Shown one piece after another: positions 53,267-62,074 of a stretch of 64,000 nt of DNA. The notes below the pieces were generated by a model that saw nothing but the letters and a program-made list of their open reading frames with translations, had not been told where the DNA came from and did not search any database. Numbering within the stretch: position 1 is the stretch's first letter; every line of letters starts with the position of its first letter. The DNA comes from Pararobbsia silviterrae (GTDB lineage Bacteria; Pseudomonadota; Gammaproteobacteria; Burkholderiales; Burkholderiaceae): contig NZ_RBZU01000004.1 of assembly GCF_003628125.1 (NCBI RefSeq), positions 248,001 through 312,000 of the forward strand, given 5' to 3'. Made by a program: the position numbers and the translations under genes.

Positions 53267-54133
53267 TTAGCCAACGTGGCGCAGCTTCGACGTGCGCCGG
53301 TTCTGCAGCATCACGAGCCGCTCCATGAACGCGAGGTCCTTCTCCTCGATCGTGAAGGCGGCGCGCACCCAGTCCTCGGTGATGTCCATGAGTTCCGAAC
53401 GCGTGAGCGGGTTCACCCGATCGCGCGCGCGGAGCATGGCCTTCGTGCCGTTGAGCTTGGGTTTGATGCTGTCGATAAACGTACGCGTCGCAAGGAATGC
53501 ATCGCCGGTTTCGAACGTGCCGTCGACGAGACCCTTGTCCTGATGCCACTCGGCCATATGCGATTCGCCCGTGCCGATGAGCTCCTCGGCCAGCTTCGGG
53601 GTCGCCTTGCGCGCGACGAGCGAATAGCCGCCCATTCCCGGGAACAGATTGAACGCGATCTCGGGGAACCCGAGGCGTGCGTCCTTCTGCGCCAGGATGT
53701 AGTGGTGCGCGAGCGCGGCTTCGAAACCGCCGCCAAGCGCCGAGCCCTCGACCATCGCGATCGACACGGCGCCGACACCGAAGCCCGTGTAGATCTCATA
53801 GAGACCGTCGATGCACGAACGCGCATAGGCCATCAGCGGTTCGCGATGACGCGAGCGAATCGTTTCGGCAAAGAAGTTCAAGTCGCCGCCGACGTTGAAC
53901 AAGGTCGGCACGAGCGAGCCGGTCACCCAAAAATCGATGGGCAGACCCGATTCGCGCGCACCGCGCGCAAGCGAGATGATGTCGGTCACGAGGTCCTGAT
54001 TGAAACACGGACGCGGGTGCGCGCGCAGCATCATCCACATGACGTTGCGACCTTCTTCATAATAGGCAGAAACTTGCGAGAGGTTGCCGGCTTCAGTAAA
54101 AGGACGGCAAGCAGGATGATTTTTGAGGTTCAT
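53267..54133 (-). CDS. rpfF: RpfF-type DSF/BDSF synthase
   Basis: 288-residue crotonase-fold enzyme. VGGDLNFFAETIRSRHREPL, GSALGGGFEAALAHHYILAQ and GFPEIAFNLFPGMGGYSLVA match RpfF. The two catalytic glutamates are Glu138 and Glu158, equivalent to Glu141 and Glu161 of Xanthomonas RpfF. It dehydrates 3-hydroxyacyl-ACP and releases the cis-2-unsaturated fatty-acid signal. It ends 82 bp from the convergent rpfR gene, as BCAM0581 does with BCAM0580. The ATG at 54133 was chosen over an upstream GTG. Confidence 0.92.
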   Translation of the reverse strand: MNLKNHPACRPFTEAGNLSQVSAYYEEGRNVMWMMLRAHPRPCFNQDLVTDIISLARGARESGLPIDFWVTGSLVPTLFNVGGDLNFFAETIRSRHREPLMAYARSCIDGLYEIYTGFGVGAVSIAMVEGSALGGGFEAALAHHYILAQKDARLGFPEIAFNLFPGMGGYSLVARKATPKLAEELIGTGESHMAEWHQDKGLVDGTFETGDAFLATRTFIDSIKPKLNGTKAMLRARDRVNPLTRSELMDITEDWVRAAFTIEEKDLAFMERLVMLQNRRTSKLRHVG

Positions 54134-54706
54134 CTTCAAGTCCAGGTAAGTGCTACGGTTCAGGGGGTGAAGCACACACAGCCTATGTCAGAAATTGCAG
54201 CGCGCACGCATCCCGTCCGGGCAGAATTTCCGCCAGACCATTTAGGTACGCGAACAACTCGAACAGCCTGCTTCACGCCAGCCGCGGCGTTTATTTGAGC
54301 GTGCTTGTTTAGAAGCCGGAATCGATACGTGTTTATGACGCGCACGTATTGCCCGGAGACTTCGGCAACTGCGTGCTAAAACACATGTTTAGGTTAGCGA
54401 CTTGGTTCTTAGAGGATCGTTGTCTTGCGCACGAAACTCGTAGGAAAAATCATTCGAATGTGCGCTTGTGAACAAGAGCATGTCGAAATAGACCGCGAAT
54501 GCGGTCTTCCGAACGCGCATCGGTCAAATTGGAATGCTTACATCGGTAATGAAATGCGTGATTTTCGCTAAGCGGCGATCTGTATTTCCGGTTGTTGCGT
54601 TTCGAGAAAAGCAGAACGGCTTATTGAAGCGGGGAGCGTGGACGAGGCGTGTGTGCCGAGCGCGGATACCGATCGCGCGCTCAGTGTGTCGCGGCGTGCG
54701 GAACCT
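54134..54706. other. long intergenic region upstream of rpfF
   Basis: 573 bp without a supportable gene, clearly richer in A and T than the rest of the window. It must carry the rpfF promoter. A perfect hairpin, AGACCGC/GCGGTCT with a four-base loop, lies at 54490-54507 and could end transcripts coming from the FixJ-type gene. No small RNA could be assigned by eye. Confidence 0.5.
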
Positions 54707-55378
54707 TTAAGCGTCGGCGCCGACGCCGAGCTGTTCCGACATCTTGACGAGATCGGCGACCGAACCGGCCTCCATTTTTTTCATCATGTGGCCGCGATGG
54801 ATCTTGACCGTGATTTCGCTGAGACCGATGCGCGCGGCGATCTGCTTGTTGAGCATTCCGGCGGTCACGAAATGGAGCACTTCGCGCTCGCGCGCCGTCA
54901 ATGTCGCATAGCGTTCGCGCAGCTCGGACAGCCAGCGGTCATTGCGGCGGCGCACTTCGTCGCGCGCGAGCGCGGCCGACACGGCGTCGAGCAGGTCCTC
55001 CTCGCGAAACGGCTTCGCGAGGAAATCGATCGCGCCGGCCTTCATGGCGCGTACGGTCATCGGAATATCGCCGTGTCCCGTCATGAAGATGATCGGCAAA
55101 TGAATATCGGCGCGCTGGAGCTGGGATTGGAACTCAAGACCGTTGAGTCCGGGCAGGCGTACGTCGAGGACGAGACAACTCGGCACGTCGGGCAGCGCAC
55201 GGCGCAGGAGTTCGGGCGCGGATGCATACGATTCGACACGTAAGCCGACCGAGCGGAACAGGCTGTCGAGCGCTTCGCGCAGCGACAGATCGTCGTCGAC
55301 GACGAACACGATCGGTGCCCCGTGCGTATCGGGGTGCGTGTCGGGGTGCGTACTTGCGGACGGATCGGACTCGGTCAC
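54707..55378 (-). CDS. FixJ/NarL-type response regulator
   Basis: 223-residue regulator. The receiver has Asp29/Asp30 in VVDDD, phospho-acceptor Asp72 (LVLDVRLPG) and Lys122 (FLAKPF). A LuxR-type helix-turn-helix fills residues 155-215 (LTAREREVLHFVTAGMLNKQ). The N-terminal tail contains a short THPD repeat from a 12-bp DNA repeat. The start is GTG 55378 with GGAGA eight bases upstream. No histidine kinase lies beside it, so its partner is elsewhere. Confidence 0.85.
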   Translation of the reverse strand: MTESDPSASTHPDTHPDTHGAPIVFVVDDDLSLREALDSLFRSVGLRVESYASAPELLRRALPDVPSCLVLDVRLPGLNGLEFQSQLQRADIHLPIIFMTGHGDIPMTVRAMKAGAIDFLAKPFREEDLLDAVSAALARDEVRRRNDRWLSELRERYATLTAREREVLHFVTAGMLNKQIAARIGLSEITVKIHRGHMMKKMEAGSVADLVKMSEQLGVGADA

Positions 55379-55408
55379 TGCGAGGTCTCCGGGGTGCGCC
55401 GCGCGGTT

Positions 55409-57076
55409 TTATGCGCCAAGCGCCGAATCGACGAGCGTCTGGGCTTCGGCGATCACGCGCTGGAGATGCTCGGGCCCATTGAAGCTTTCCGCATAGATCT
55501 TATAGATGTCCTCGGTGCCCGACGGCCGGGCGGCGAACCATGCGTGATCGGTGACGACCTTGAGTCCGCCGATCGATGCATTGTTCGCGGGCGCGGAGGT
55601 CAGCACGGCCCGGATCGGTTCGCCCGCGAGTTCGTTCGAACGGACCTGTTCGGGCGTCAGCGCGCCGAGCTTCTTTTTCTGTGCGGGCGTCGCGGGCGCA
55701 TCGATACGGTCGGCCGCGGGCGCACCGAATTCGTTCGCAAGCGCGGTATACAACTGAGCCGGATCGCGGCCCGTTTTCGCGGTCATTTCGGCCGAGAGCA
55801 ATGCGGCCGTGATTCCGCATTTGTCGGTCGTCCAGACCGTGCCGTCGCGCCGCAGGAACGCCGCCCCCGCGCTTTCTTCGCCGCCGAAGCCCAATGACCC
55901 GTCGCAGAGGCCCGGCGCGAACCACTTGAAGCCCACCGGCACTTCAAAGAGCGTGCGGCCGAGCTTCGCCGCGACGCGATCGATCATGCTGCTGCTCACG
56001 AGCGTCTTGCCGACGGCGGTTTGCGCGCGCCAATCGGGGCGGTTGCGGAACAGATAGTCGATCGCGACCGACAGATAGTGATTGGGCGGCATGAGGCCCG
56101 CGCTCGGCGCGACGATGCCGTGACGGTCGTGGTCGGTATCGCATGCGAACGCGATGTCGAACCGGTCCTTGAGTTCGACGAGGCTGCGCATCGCATACGG
56201 CGAGGACGGATCCATGCGGATCTTGCCGTCCCAGTCGGCGGTCATGAAGCGGAAGGTCGGGTCGACCGCGTCGCTCGTGATCGTGAGATCGAGCTTGTAG
56301 CGCTCGGCGATCGGCCCCCAGTAGTGCACGCCCGCGCCGCCGAGCGGATTGACGCCGATGCGGATCCCCGAGGCGCGCAGCAGATCCATGTCGATGACTG
56401 CCGCGAGGTCGGCCACGAAGGTCGAGACGAAATCGTGCCGCCGCGTCGTCGGGACCCGGATCGCCTGTTCGTACGGAATGCGTTTGACCTCGTTGAGCCC
56501 CGCTTCGAGCAGTGCGTTGGCGCGCTGCTCGATCCATTTCGTGATGTCCGTATCGGCCGGGCCGCCGTTGATCGCGTTGTACTTGAAGCCGCCGCTGTCG
56601 GGCGGGTTGTGCGACGGCGTGATGACGATGCCGTCGGCGAGGCCCGACGTGCGGCCGCGATTGAACGTGAGGATCGCATGCGAGATCGCGGGCGTCGGGG
56701 TGTATTCGTCGCGCTCGGCGATCCGGATTTCAATGCCGTTCGCCGCGAGGACTTCGAGCGCGCTCACATAGGCCGGATGCGACAGCGCATGCGTATCGAT
56801 GCCGAGAAACAGCGGCCCGTCGATGCGTGCGTGCGCGCGGTAGTCGCAGACGGCCTGGCTCACGGCGACGATATGCGCTTCGTTGAAGGTGCGCTCGAAC
56901 GACGAGCCGCGATGCCCCGAGGTGCCGAACGCGATGCGCTGCGTGGCGACCGACGGGTCGGGGCGTTCGGTGTAGTAGGCCGTGACGAGTTTCGGAATAT
57001 CGACGAGACCCGACGGCGAAATCAGCGTGCCGGCACGGGGATCGACTTTGCGCGCAGGATCGGACGGGGCGTTCAT
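55409..57076 (-). CDS. pgm: phosphoglucomutase (alpha-D-glucose type)
   Basis: 555-residue enzyme interconverting glucose 1-phosphate and glucose 6-phosphate. The phospho-serine loop is VITPSHNPPDSGGFKYN, the metal loop DTDHDRHG, the sugar loop GFGGEESAG and the phosphate loop RPSGTEDIYKIYAES. Length matches Escherichia coli Pgm (546). The start at 57076 gives MNAPSDPARKVDPRAG; a longer frame upstream is not family-like. It feeds glycogen and surface polysaccharide synthesis. Confidence 0.95.
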   Translation of the reverse strand: MNAPSDPARKVDPRAGTLISPSGLVDIPKLVTAYYTERPDPSVATQRIAFGTSGHRGSSFERTFNEAHIVAVSQAVCDYRAHARIDGPLFLGIDTHALSHPAYVSALEVLAANGIEIRIAERDEYTPTPAISHAILTFNRGRTSGLADGIVITPSHNPPDSGGFKYNAINGGPADTDITKWIEQRANALLEAGLNEVKRIPYEQAIRVPTTRRHDFVSTFVADLAAVIDMDLLRASGIRIGVNPLGGAGVHYWGPIAERYKLDLTITSDAVDPTFRFMTADWDGKIRMDPSSPYAMRSLVELKDRFDIAFACDTDHDRHGIVAPSAGLMPPNHYLSVAIDYLFRNRPDWRAQTAVGKTLVSSSMIDRVAAKLGRTLFEVPVGFKWFAPGLCDGSLGFGGEESAGAAFLRRDGTVWTTDKCGITAALLSAEMTAKTGRDPAQLYTALANEFGAPAADRIDAPATPAQKKKLGALTPEQVRSNELAGEPIRAVLTSAPANNASIGGLKVVTDHAWFAARPSGTEDIYKIYAESFNGPEHLQRVIAEAQTLVDSALGA

Positions 57077-57247
57077 GGCGTCTCCTGTCTGGAGAATCTT
57101 GGGTAAGGGCGAGGGCCGGGAGTGAGGCACAGGCTACCACTAAACCGAACGCGCGGACCACGGGGCAAGGCACGGCGGTGGTACGCTTGGGCGTCGCGTC
57201 CTGTCTATTTATTGGTTTCCTTACCTGTCTTCCCAAGCGGTTTGCCG

Positions 57248-57586
57248 ATGCCCTCCCGCCGAACGCCCCGACATCACTACAGCGTGTACGTCATCGAGCT
57301 GTCGCCGCGCGTCTGGGACGAGCCCCGCTTTCGCAAGGCCAACCCCGACTATCTGTTCGCGCGGCCCTGCGTCTATGTCGGCATGACGGGTCTCGACCCG
57401 GATCTGCGATTCGACAAGCACAAGGCCGGCATCCAGTCGAACCGGTTCGTGCGCGAGTACGGCCTGCGCCTGTTGCCGCCGCTTTACGAGATCTATAACC
57501 CGATGCCCTATGACGGCGCATGCGAGATGGAAGTCGAACTCGCGATCGGCTTGCGCGAGACAGGGTACGGCGTCTGGCAGGCGTGA
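57248..57586 (+). CDS. small GIY-YIG-like protein
   Basis: 112-residue protein. The first strand has YSVYVIEL and the second CVYVGMTGLDPDLRFDKHKA, fitting the GIY and YIG positions followed by the Arg and His of that fold. A conserved-looking EMEVELAIGLRETGYG lies near the end, where GIY-YIG nucleases carry the metal-binding Glu. It is shorter than a typical nuclease and has no other domain. Nuclease activity is inference. Confidence 0.6.
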   Translation: MPSRRTPRHHYSVYVIELSPRVWDEPRFRKANPDYLFARPCVYVGMTGLDPDLRFDKHKAGIQSNRFVREYGLRLLPPLYEIYNPMPYDGACEMEVELAIGLRETGYGVWQA

Positions 57587-57609
57587 ACGGGGCGTTCGGG
57601 CGTCGCGTG

Positions 57610-58368
57610 CTAAGCGTGCACGAAGGTGCCGTGAGGGCGGCGCCGGCAGATCAGCAGCACCTCGTCGACATGCCGCAGATCGAGCAGGCCTTCGACCGGC
57701 ATCAGCGGTTTCTGGAAATGCAGCCCGAGCGGCATCAGCACGCGGTTATAGAGCCAGTTCGCGAAACGCGGACGATGCCGCAGACCCCAGACGCCCGCAT
57801 CGAGCAGCCATGACGATTCGGGCTGCATGCCGTAGACGGCGCTGTGCACGACGTTCAGACCGTTCGATTCGAGCAGCTCGATCAATTCGACGGGTTCGTA
57901 ACGGCGCTGGTGGCCGACGAGCGCGTCGAACGCCGTCCAGCGCGACGGATGCAGCGGCATGGACAGCAGCACGACCGCATCGGGCGCCGCGACGCGCATG
58001 AGTTCAGCGAGTGCGCGCCGATCGTCGCTGACATGTTCGATGATGTCGAGCGCGCAGACGAGATCGAAGCGCGCGTCGTCGAACGGCAGCGCCGTAATGC
58101 GTCCGGCGATCGCGTCCGCGCCGTGCGCGCGCAGCGTCTCGACGGCCGATTCGCTGAGATCGACGAAGTGCGTACCGTCGATCGGCAGGCGCGGCCGCAA
58201 CCCGGGCGCTACTTCGAGACGCGCGGTCGATGCGGCGATCAGCGGCTCGAACAACGGCCACGTATTGAAGCGCTTCGGATCGGTCAGCGAGGCCGACGAC
58301 CAGAGCGCGTCGTAGAACTGACGGTTGACGTCGACCCCTTTCGATTCGTTGCCGAGCGCGTTGCTCAT
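57610..58368 (-). CDS. class I SAM-dependent methyltransferase
   Basis: 252-residue protein. The conserved parts are FVDLSESAVETLRAHGADAI, then ITALPFDDARFDLVCALDII (motif-II-like) and EHVSDDRRALAELMRVAAPD. The usual glycine-rich motif I is replaced by GLRPRLPIDGTHFVDLSESA. The substrate is unknown. Its start overlaps the upstream VOC gene by four bases (ATGA), so the two are coupled. Confidence 0.75.
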   Translation of the reverse strand: MSNALGNESKGVDVNRQFYDALWSSASLTDPKRFNTWPLFEPLIAASTARLEVAPGLRPRLPIDGTHFVDLSESAVETLRAHGADAIAGRITALPFDDARFDLVCALDIIEHVSDDRRALAELMRVAAPDAVVLLSMPLHPSRWTAFDALVGHQRRYEPVELIELLESNGLNVVHSAVYGMQPESSWLLDAGVWGLRHRPRFANWLYNRVLMPLGLHFQKPLMPVEGLLDLRHVDEVLLICRRRPHGTFVHA

Positions 58369-58760
58369 GATGTTGCCCCTCCATCCAGGCGTTTCGCGAA
58401 GCTCAGTTCATGTCCGTCCGGATCGCTGATATGAAAATAACGCTCGCCCCAGGGCGCGTCGGCGGGCACCGTGCTCGGGAGCAGGCCCGCGTCGAGTGCC
58501 TTGTCGTAGAGCGCATCGACGTCGGAGACGTGGAAGATCACGCGACCCCACCAATGAATCTGACCATGCGTCTGCGCGATGAGATTCACGAACGAGGGGC
58601 CGCAGGCGAAGGTCGTGAAGGCGTCGTGCTCGCCGCCGACCTTGAGTTCGAAGCCGAGTGCGCGATAAAAACCGACGGCCGCGCGCATATCGCGCGTGGA
58701 CAGCGTGATGGCGCTCAGCGCCTCGATCTGCACGGATTGCGGTGTGACGATGGCGGTCAT
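58365..58760 (-). CDS. VOC-family protein (glyoxalase/bleomycin-resistance fold)
   Basis: 131-residue protein. ITLSTRDMRAAVGFYRALGF and WWGRVIFHVSDVDALYDKAL, ending in YFHISDPDGHELSFA, follow the vicinal-oxygen-chelate pattern with the C-terminal metal-ligand glutamate. The substrate is unknown. AAGGA lies eight bases before ATG 58760, supporting it over an ATG at 58769. It is the first gene of a two-gene operon with the methyltransferase. Confidence 0.8.
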   Translation of the reverse strand: MTAIVTPQSVQIEALSAITLSTRDMRAAVGFYRALGFELKVGGEHDAFTTFACGPSFVNLIAQTHGQIHWWGRVIFHVSDVDALYDKALDAGLLPSTVPADAPWGERYFHISDPDGHELSFAKRLDGGATS

Positions 58761-59226
58761 CGATCTCATCCTTCTCGGTGCGCCGGCGCTTCGATCGATT
58801 TGAACAGAGGCGGCGGCTAGTGCGACGGCTAGTGCGGCGGCTGGCGCAGCGGGCACGTGCCGCGTTGGCGCGTACCGTCGCGATGGCAGTGGCAAGCGGA
58901 GTATCAAGCGGAGCGTCGAACGCAGCGGCCCCTGCGACGACCCATGCGACGACCCCTGCGATGGCCCGCGTGGCGCTGAGTGTAGCGCGCCGCGCGCCGC
59001 CTCTGTGCAGCGGCCTTTGAATCGAGATCGCGCGCGTGTTACGGTCGGAAACACGGATGCGTATCCGCGCGGACTAGCCGCGCGGCGCGCGGCATAGGAC
59101 AATCGCGTCTGCCGTGCGGATCGCAGTCCGTTTTTACCGAATGTGACACACGATCGTCCGAGGCGGTCGGAAAAAAGGTGCGCGGCTGGCATACCCGATC
59201 CGACGCGTTCGATGTACGTCTTACCC
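58761..59226. other. intergenic region with short GC-rich repeats
   Basis: About 460 bp without a supportable gene. It includes GCGACGGCTAGTGCGG-like and GCGACGACCC-like direct repeats at about 58815-58965, which give long open frames in several registers but no family similarity. The promoters of the flanking divergent genes should be here. Confidence 0.4.
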
Positions 59227-59616
59227 ATGCCTGTGCGAATGGCGATGAACAAATTGTATGGACCCGTGTCAGTGATGGCGTTGATGGGGCTCGCGATGCT
59301 CGGCGGCTGTTCGAGTTCGAACGTCGCGACGTCGTCGGGGGCCTCGCCGGCGAGCCTCGGCGGCACGGCACCGATGATCTATGTGCAATCGGCGCGCCAG
59401 CCCGACGACATTACGCGGTGCTTGCAGGGACACGCGTCTTCATTGCGCGTCGCGAATCTCGGCGGCGCGATCCAGCTCGGCGACGGCCTTGAGTGGCTGA
59501 TCACGCTGACGCCGTCGCGCGGCGGTTCGACCGTGGCGGTGCAACGGGCGATGAATGCGTCGGAACAGATTCCCGAGCCCGAGATGCGCTTCGATATTGC
59601 GCGCTGTACGACCTGA
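59227..59616 (+). CDS. small lipoprotein
   Basis: 129-residue exported protein. A basic start and hydrophobic stretch (MNKLYGPVSVMALMGLAML) end in the lipobox LGGC, followed by a Ser-rich linker. The mature part (APMIYVQSARQPDDITRCLQ) has two cysteines that could pair. It has no recognised domain. ATG 59245 is an equally good start. It precedes the Pal-like gene by 40 bp and may be co-transcribed with it. Confidence 0.65.
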   Translation: MPVRMAMNKLYGPVSVMALMGLAMLGGCSSSNVATSSGASPASLGGTAPMIYVQSARQPDDITRCLQGHASSLRVANLGGAIQLGDGLEWLITLTPSRGGSTVAVQRAMNASEQIPEPEMRFDIARCTT

Positions 59617-59656
59617 GGCCGGCATGCGGCTCACAAGCAAACGGGAGACGAAACGG

Positions 59657-60184
59657 ATGACGATCGTGCGGTCGGGGGTGCTGGCGGTGGCGCTCGCATG
59701 CGCGTTGAGCGCATGTCATAAGGTATCGCTCGACGAGACGCCGAAAACGTCGGCGCCGGCAAGCAGTCCGCCGGCGACGGTCGCGCCGGGCCAGGCCGTG
59801 AGTTCGGCCGAGGTCGCGAGCAGCCCGATCGACGATCCGTCGAGTCCGCTTTCGAAACGCAGCCTGTATTTCGACCTCGACAGCTATAGCGTCAAGCCCG
59901 AAGCGAACGACATTCTCGCCGCGCACGCCAAGTATCTGCTCGCCGATCCCAAACGGCGCCTGCTGATCCAGGGCAACACGGACGAACGCGGCACGACCGA
60001 GTACAACCTCGCGCTCGGGCAGAAGCGTTCGGAAGCCGTCGCGCACGCGCTCGAAACGCTCGGCGTGCCCGATTCGCAAATCGAGGCGGTGAGTCTGGGC
60101 AAGGAAAAGCCGCAGGCCGACGGCCACGATGAGACGGCTTGGGCTCAGAATCGCCGCACCGATTTGATATATGAGGCGCGCTAA
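59657..60184 (+). CDS. Pal-like OmpA-domain lipoprotein
   Basis: 175-residue protein. The signal peptide is MTIVRSGVLAVALACALSAC with the lipid-modified cysteine. A disordered Pro/Ser/Ala linker to about residue 65 is followed by an OmpA-like domain (RSLYFDLDSYSVKPEANDIL to LIQGNTDERGTTEYNLALGQ). The NTDERGT segment binds meso-diaminopimelate of peptidoglycan in Pal. It anchors the outer membrane to the cell wall. GGGAGA eight bases before ATG 59657 supports the start; a longer frame begins at 59624. It is not next to tol genes, so it is probably an extra Pal paralogue. Confidence 0.82.
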   Translation: MTIVRSGVLAVALACALSACHKVSLDETPKTSAPASSPPATVAPGQAVSSAEVASSPIDDPSSPLSKRSLYFDLDSYSVKPEANDILAAHAKYLLADPKRRLLIQGNTDERGTTEYNLALGQKRSEAVAHALETLGVPDSQIEAVSLGKEKPQADGHDETAWAQNRRTDLIYEAR

Positions 60185-60379
60185 GGCGACGTGCTCAAGT
60201 CAAATTGACCGGATGCCCCGCATGTCGCGCGGGCATTGACGCGCCGCGTCATGTCATAAATTCCTTTTTAAGGTTCAGATCGTTCGATACCCGCCGTAAA
60301 CATGGCTTGAGCGGCCGCGCCGTGCTGCCGCTCGCGAGCGCACCACTTGGGTCATGGACCAGCCGGGATTTCGAACACT

Positions 60380-61930
60380 ATGAAGCGGTTAACGTTGAAG
60401 CAGAAATTGTGGGGCGTTGTGGCGCTGCTCTGGGTTTGCTTGATCGTCATGGTGGCCGTCACCGCGATCATGATCCGATTCTCTCTGCTCGAACAAAAGA
60501 AAGCCGTGCTCGCCGAGCAGACGCAGACAGCGCTTGGCATCGTCGCCTACTACCAGAAGCAAGCCGCGAGTGGCGCGATCACCGTCGATCAAGCCAAGCA
60601 CCAGACCATCGAAACCCTGCGCGGGCTCCGTTACGGCCCGGATCGCAGCGGGTATTTCGGCCTTTACGACGACAACGCGATCGCGTTGCTCGTGCCGTCC
60701 AAACCCGAGCTTGAAGGCAAGTCCCAGCTCGACATGGTCGACCCGCAAGGCACGCATATCGCGGGCGAGATCATGAAGAGCTCGGCGCCCGGCGGCGGCC
60801 ATTTCAGCCACTACATCTGGCCTAAGCCCGGACATACCGAACCCGTCGGCAAGATCACGTATGCGGACACGGTGCCCGATTGGGGCTGGCGCATCTTTAC
60901 GGGCGCCTACGTCGACGATATCGACGCGACGTTCACGACCGTGCTGCTGAACAACCTGGTTCTGATCGGCGTGATCGGCGCCATCGTGACCGTGGGCCTG
61001 CTCTGGTTGATTCGGAGCATCCGCGTGAGCCTCGGCGGCGAGCCTGAATATGCGGCCGACATGTGCCGCCAGATCGCGGCCGGCGACCTGACCGCGCGGC
61101 TGCAGCTCAATCCCGGCGACACGAACAGCTTGCTCTATGCGATGAGTCAGATGCAGCAGCAACTGACGGATACCGTCGCGCGCATTCAATCGTCGGCCGA
61201 GTCGATCACGCACGGCGCGAACGAGATCGCCGCGGGCAATGCGGATCTGTCGCAGCGCACCGAGGAACAGGCCTCGGCGCTCGCGGAATCGGCTTCTTCG
61301 ATGGAGCAGCTGACGGCCACGGTCAAGCTCAACGCGGACAACGCGGTGCAGGCGAGCCATTTGGCGCAGAGCGCGTCGGAAACCGTGTCCGACGGCGGCA
61401 AGGTCGTCGACGAGGTCGTGCAGACGATCGTCGAGATCGCCGAGAGCTCGAAGAAGATCGAGCAGATCATCAGCGTGATCGACGGCATTGCGTTCCAGAC
61501 GAATATCCTTGCGCTGAATGCCGCTGTCGAGGCGGCGCGCGCGGGCGAGCAAGGACGCGGCTTCGCGGTCGTCGCGGCCGAAGTCCGCACGCTCGCGCAA
61601 CGCTCGGCGAGCGCCGCGAAGGAAATCAAGGCGCTGATCGACGCATCGGTTACGAACGTCGAACGCGGACAATCGCTCGCGGGCGATGCGGGTTCGTCGA
61701 TGCAGGCCATCCTGCAATCGGTCAAGCGCGTGACCGACATCATGGGCGAGATCTCGGCGGCGTCGTCCGAGCAAAGCACGGGGATCGGCCACGTCGGTGT
61801 CGCGATCGCGCAGATGGATACGGTGACCCAGCAGAACGCCGCGCTCGTCGAGCAGGCGACGGCCGGTGCGGCGTCGCTGGCCGAGCAGGCGAACCAACTG
61901 AAGGAAGCGGTCGCCGTCTTTCAGCTTTGA
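60380..61930 (+). CDS. methyl-accepting chemotaxis protein with Cache-type sensor
   Basis: 516-residue receptor. It has a first membrane helix (about 10-31), a periplasmic single-Cache sensor ([20 protein letters not shown] and [18 protein letters not shown]) and a second membrane helix (about 190-210). A HAMP region precedes the cytoplasmic signalling domain, with the highly conserved hairpin tip [20 protein letters not shown]. It controls flagellar rotation through CheA and CheW. The C-terminus lacks a CheR-tether pentapeptide. The ligand is unknown, though this Cache type often senses small carboxylates. Confidence 0.92.
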   Translation: MKRLTLKQKLWGVVALLWVCLIVMVAVTAIMIRFSLLEQKKAVLAEQTQTALGIVAYYQKQAASGAITVDQAKHQTIETLRGLRYGPDRSGYFGLYDDNAIALLVPSKPELEGKSQLDMVDPQGTHIAGEIMKSSAPGGGHFSHYIWPKPGHTEPVGKITYADTVPDWGWRIFTGAYVDDIDATFTTVLLNNLVLIGVIGAIVTVGLLWLIRSIRVSLGGEPEYAADMCRQIAAGDLTARLQLNPGDTNSLLYAMSQMQQQLTDTVARIQSSAESITHGANEIAAGNADLSQRTEEQASALAESASSMEQLTATVKLNADNAVQASHLAQSASETVSDGGKVVDEVVQTIVEIAESSKKIEQIISVIDGIAFQTNILALNAAVEAARAGEQGRGFAVVAAEVRTLAQRSASAAKEIKALIDASVTNVERGQSLAGDAGSSMQAILQSVKRVTDIMGEISAASSEQSTGIGHVGVAIAQMDTVTQQNAALVEQATAGAASLAEQANQLKEAVAVFQL

Positions 61931-62006
61931 TGGGATGCGATCGGACTTGATTTGACGCGAGGTGGGCCGGCATCGCGCCGGCTTCGGTATCGATGCAGCG
62001 CGTCCG

Positions 62007-62040
62007 AAAAGATCCGGCCTTGGGCCGGATCTTTGCATTT
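62007..62040 (+). terminator. intrinsic-terminator-like hairpin after the chemoreceptor
   Basis: AAGATCCGGCC (62009-62019) pairs perfectly with GGCCGGATCTT (62023-62033) over a three-base loop. The downstream T-tract is short (TTT, then GCATTT). It lies between convergent genes and could act on both strands. Confidence 0.75.
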
Positions 62041-62074
62041 CCGCCAAGCCAAACGACTCTAAGCCAAGCCAAGC

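Noticed and set aside
53267-54133. rpfF as an ordinary enoyl-CoA hydratase
   Set aside because: The GGGFEAAL and LFPGMGGYS segments, the two glutamates at RpfF positions and the convergent rpfR neighbour fit a DSF synthase better.
58365-59366. VOC protein extended by 200 N-terminal residues
   Set aside because: The extra part is low-complexity, arises from repeats in the intergenic region, and ATG 58760 has a good ribosome-binding site and the normal family length.
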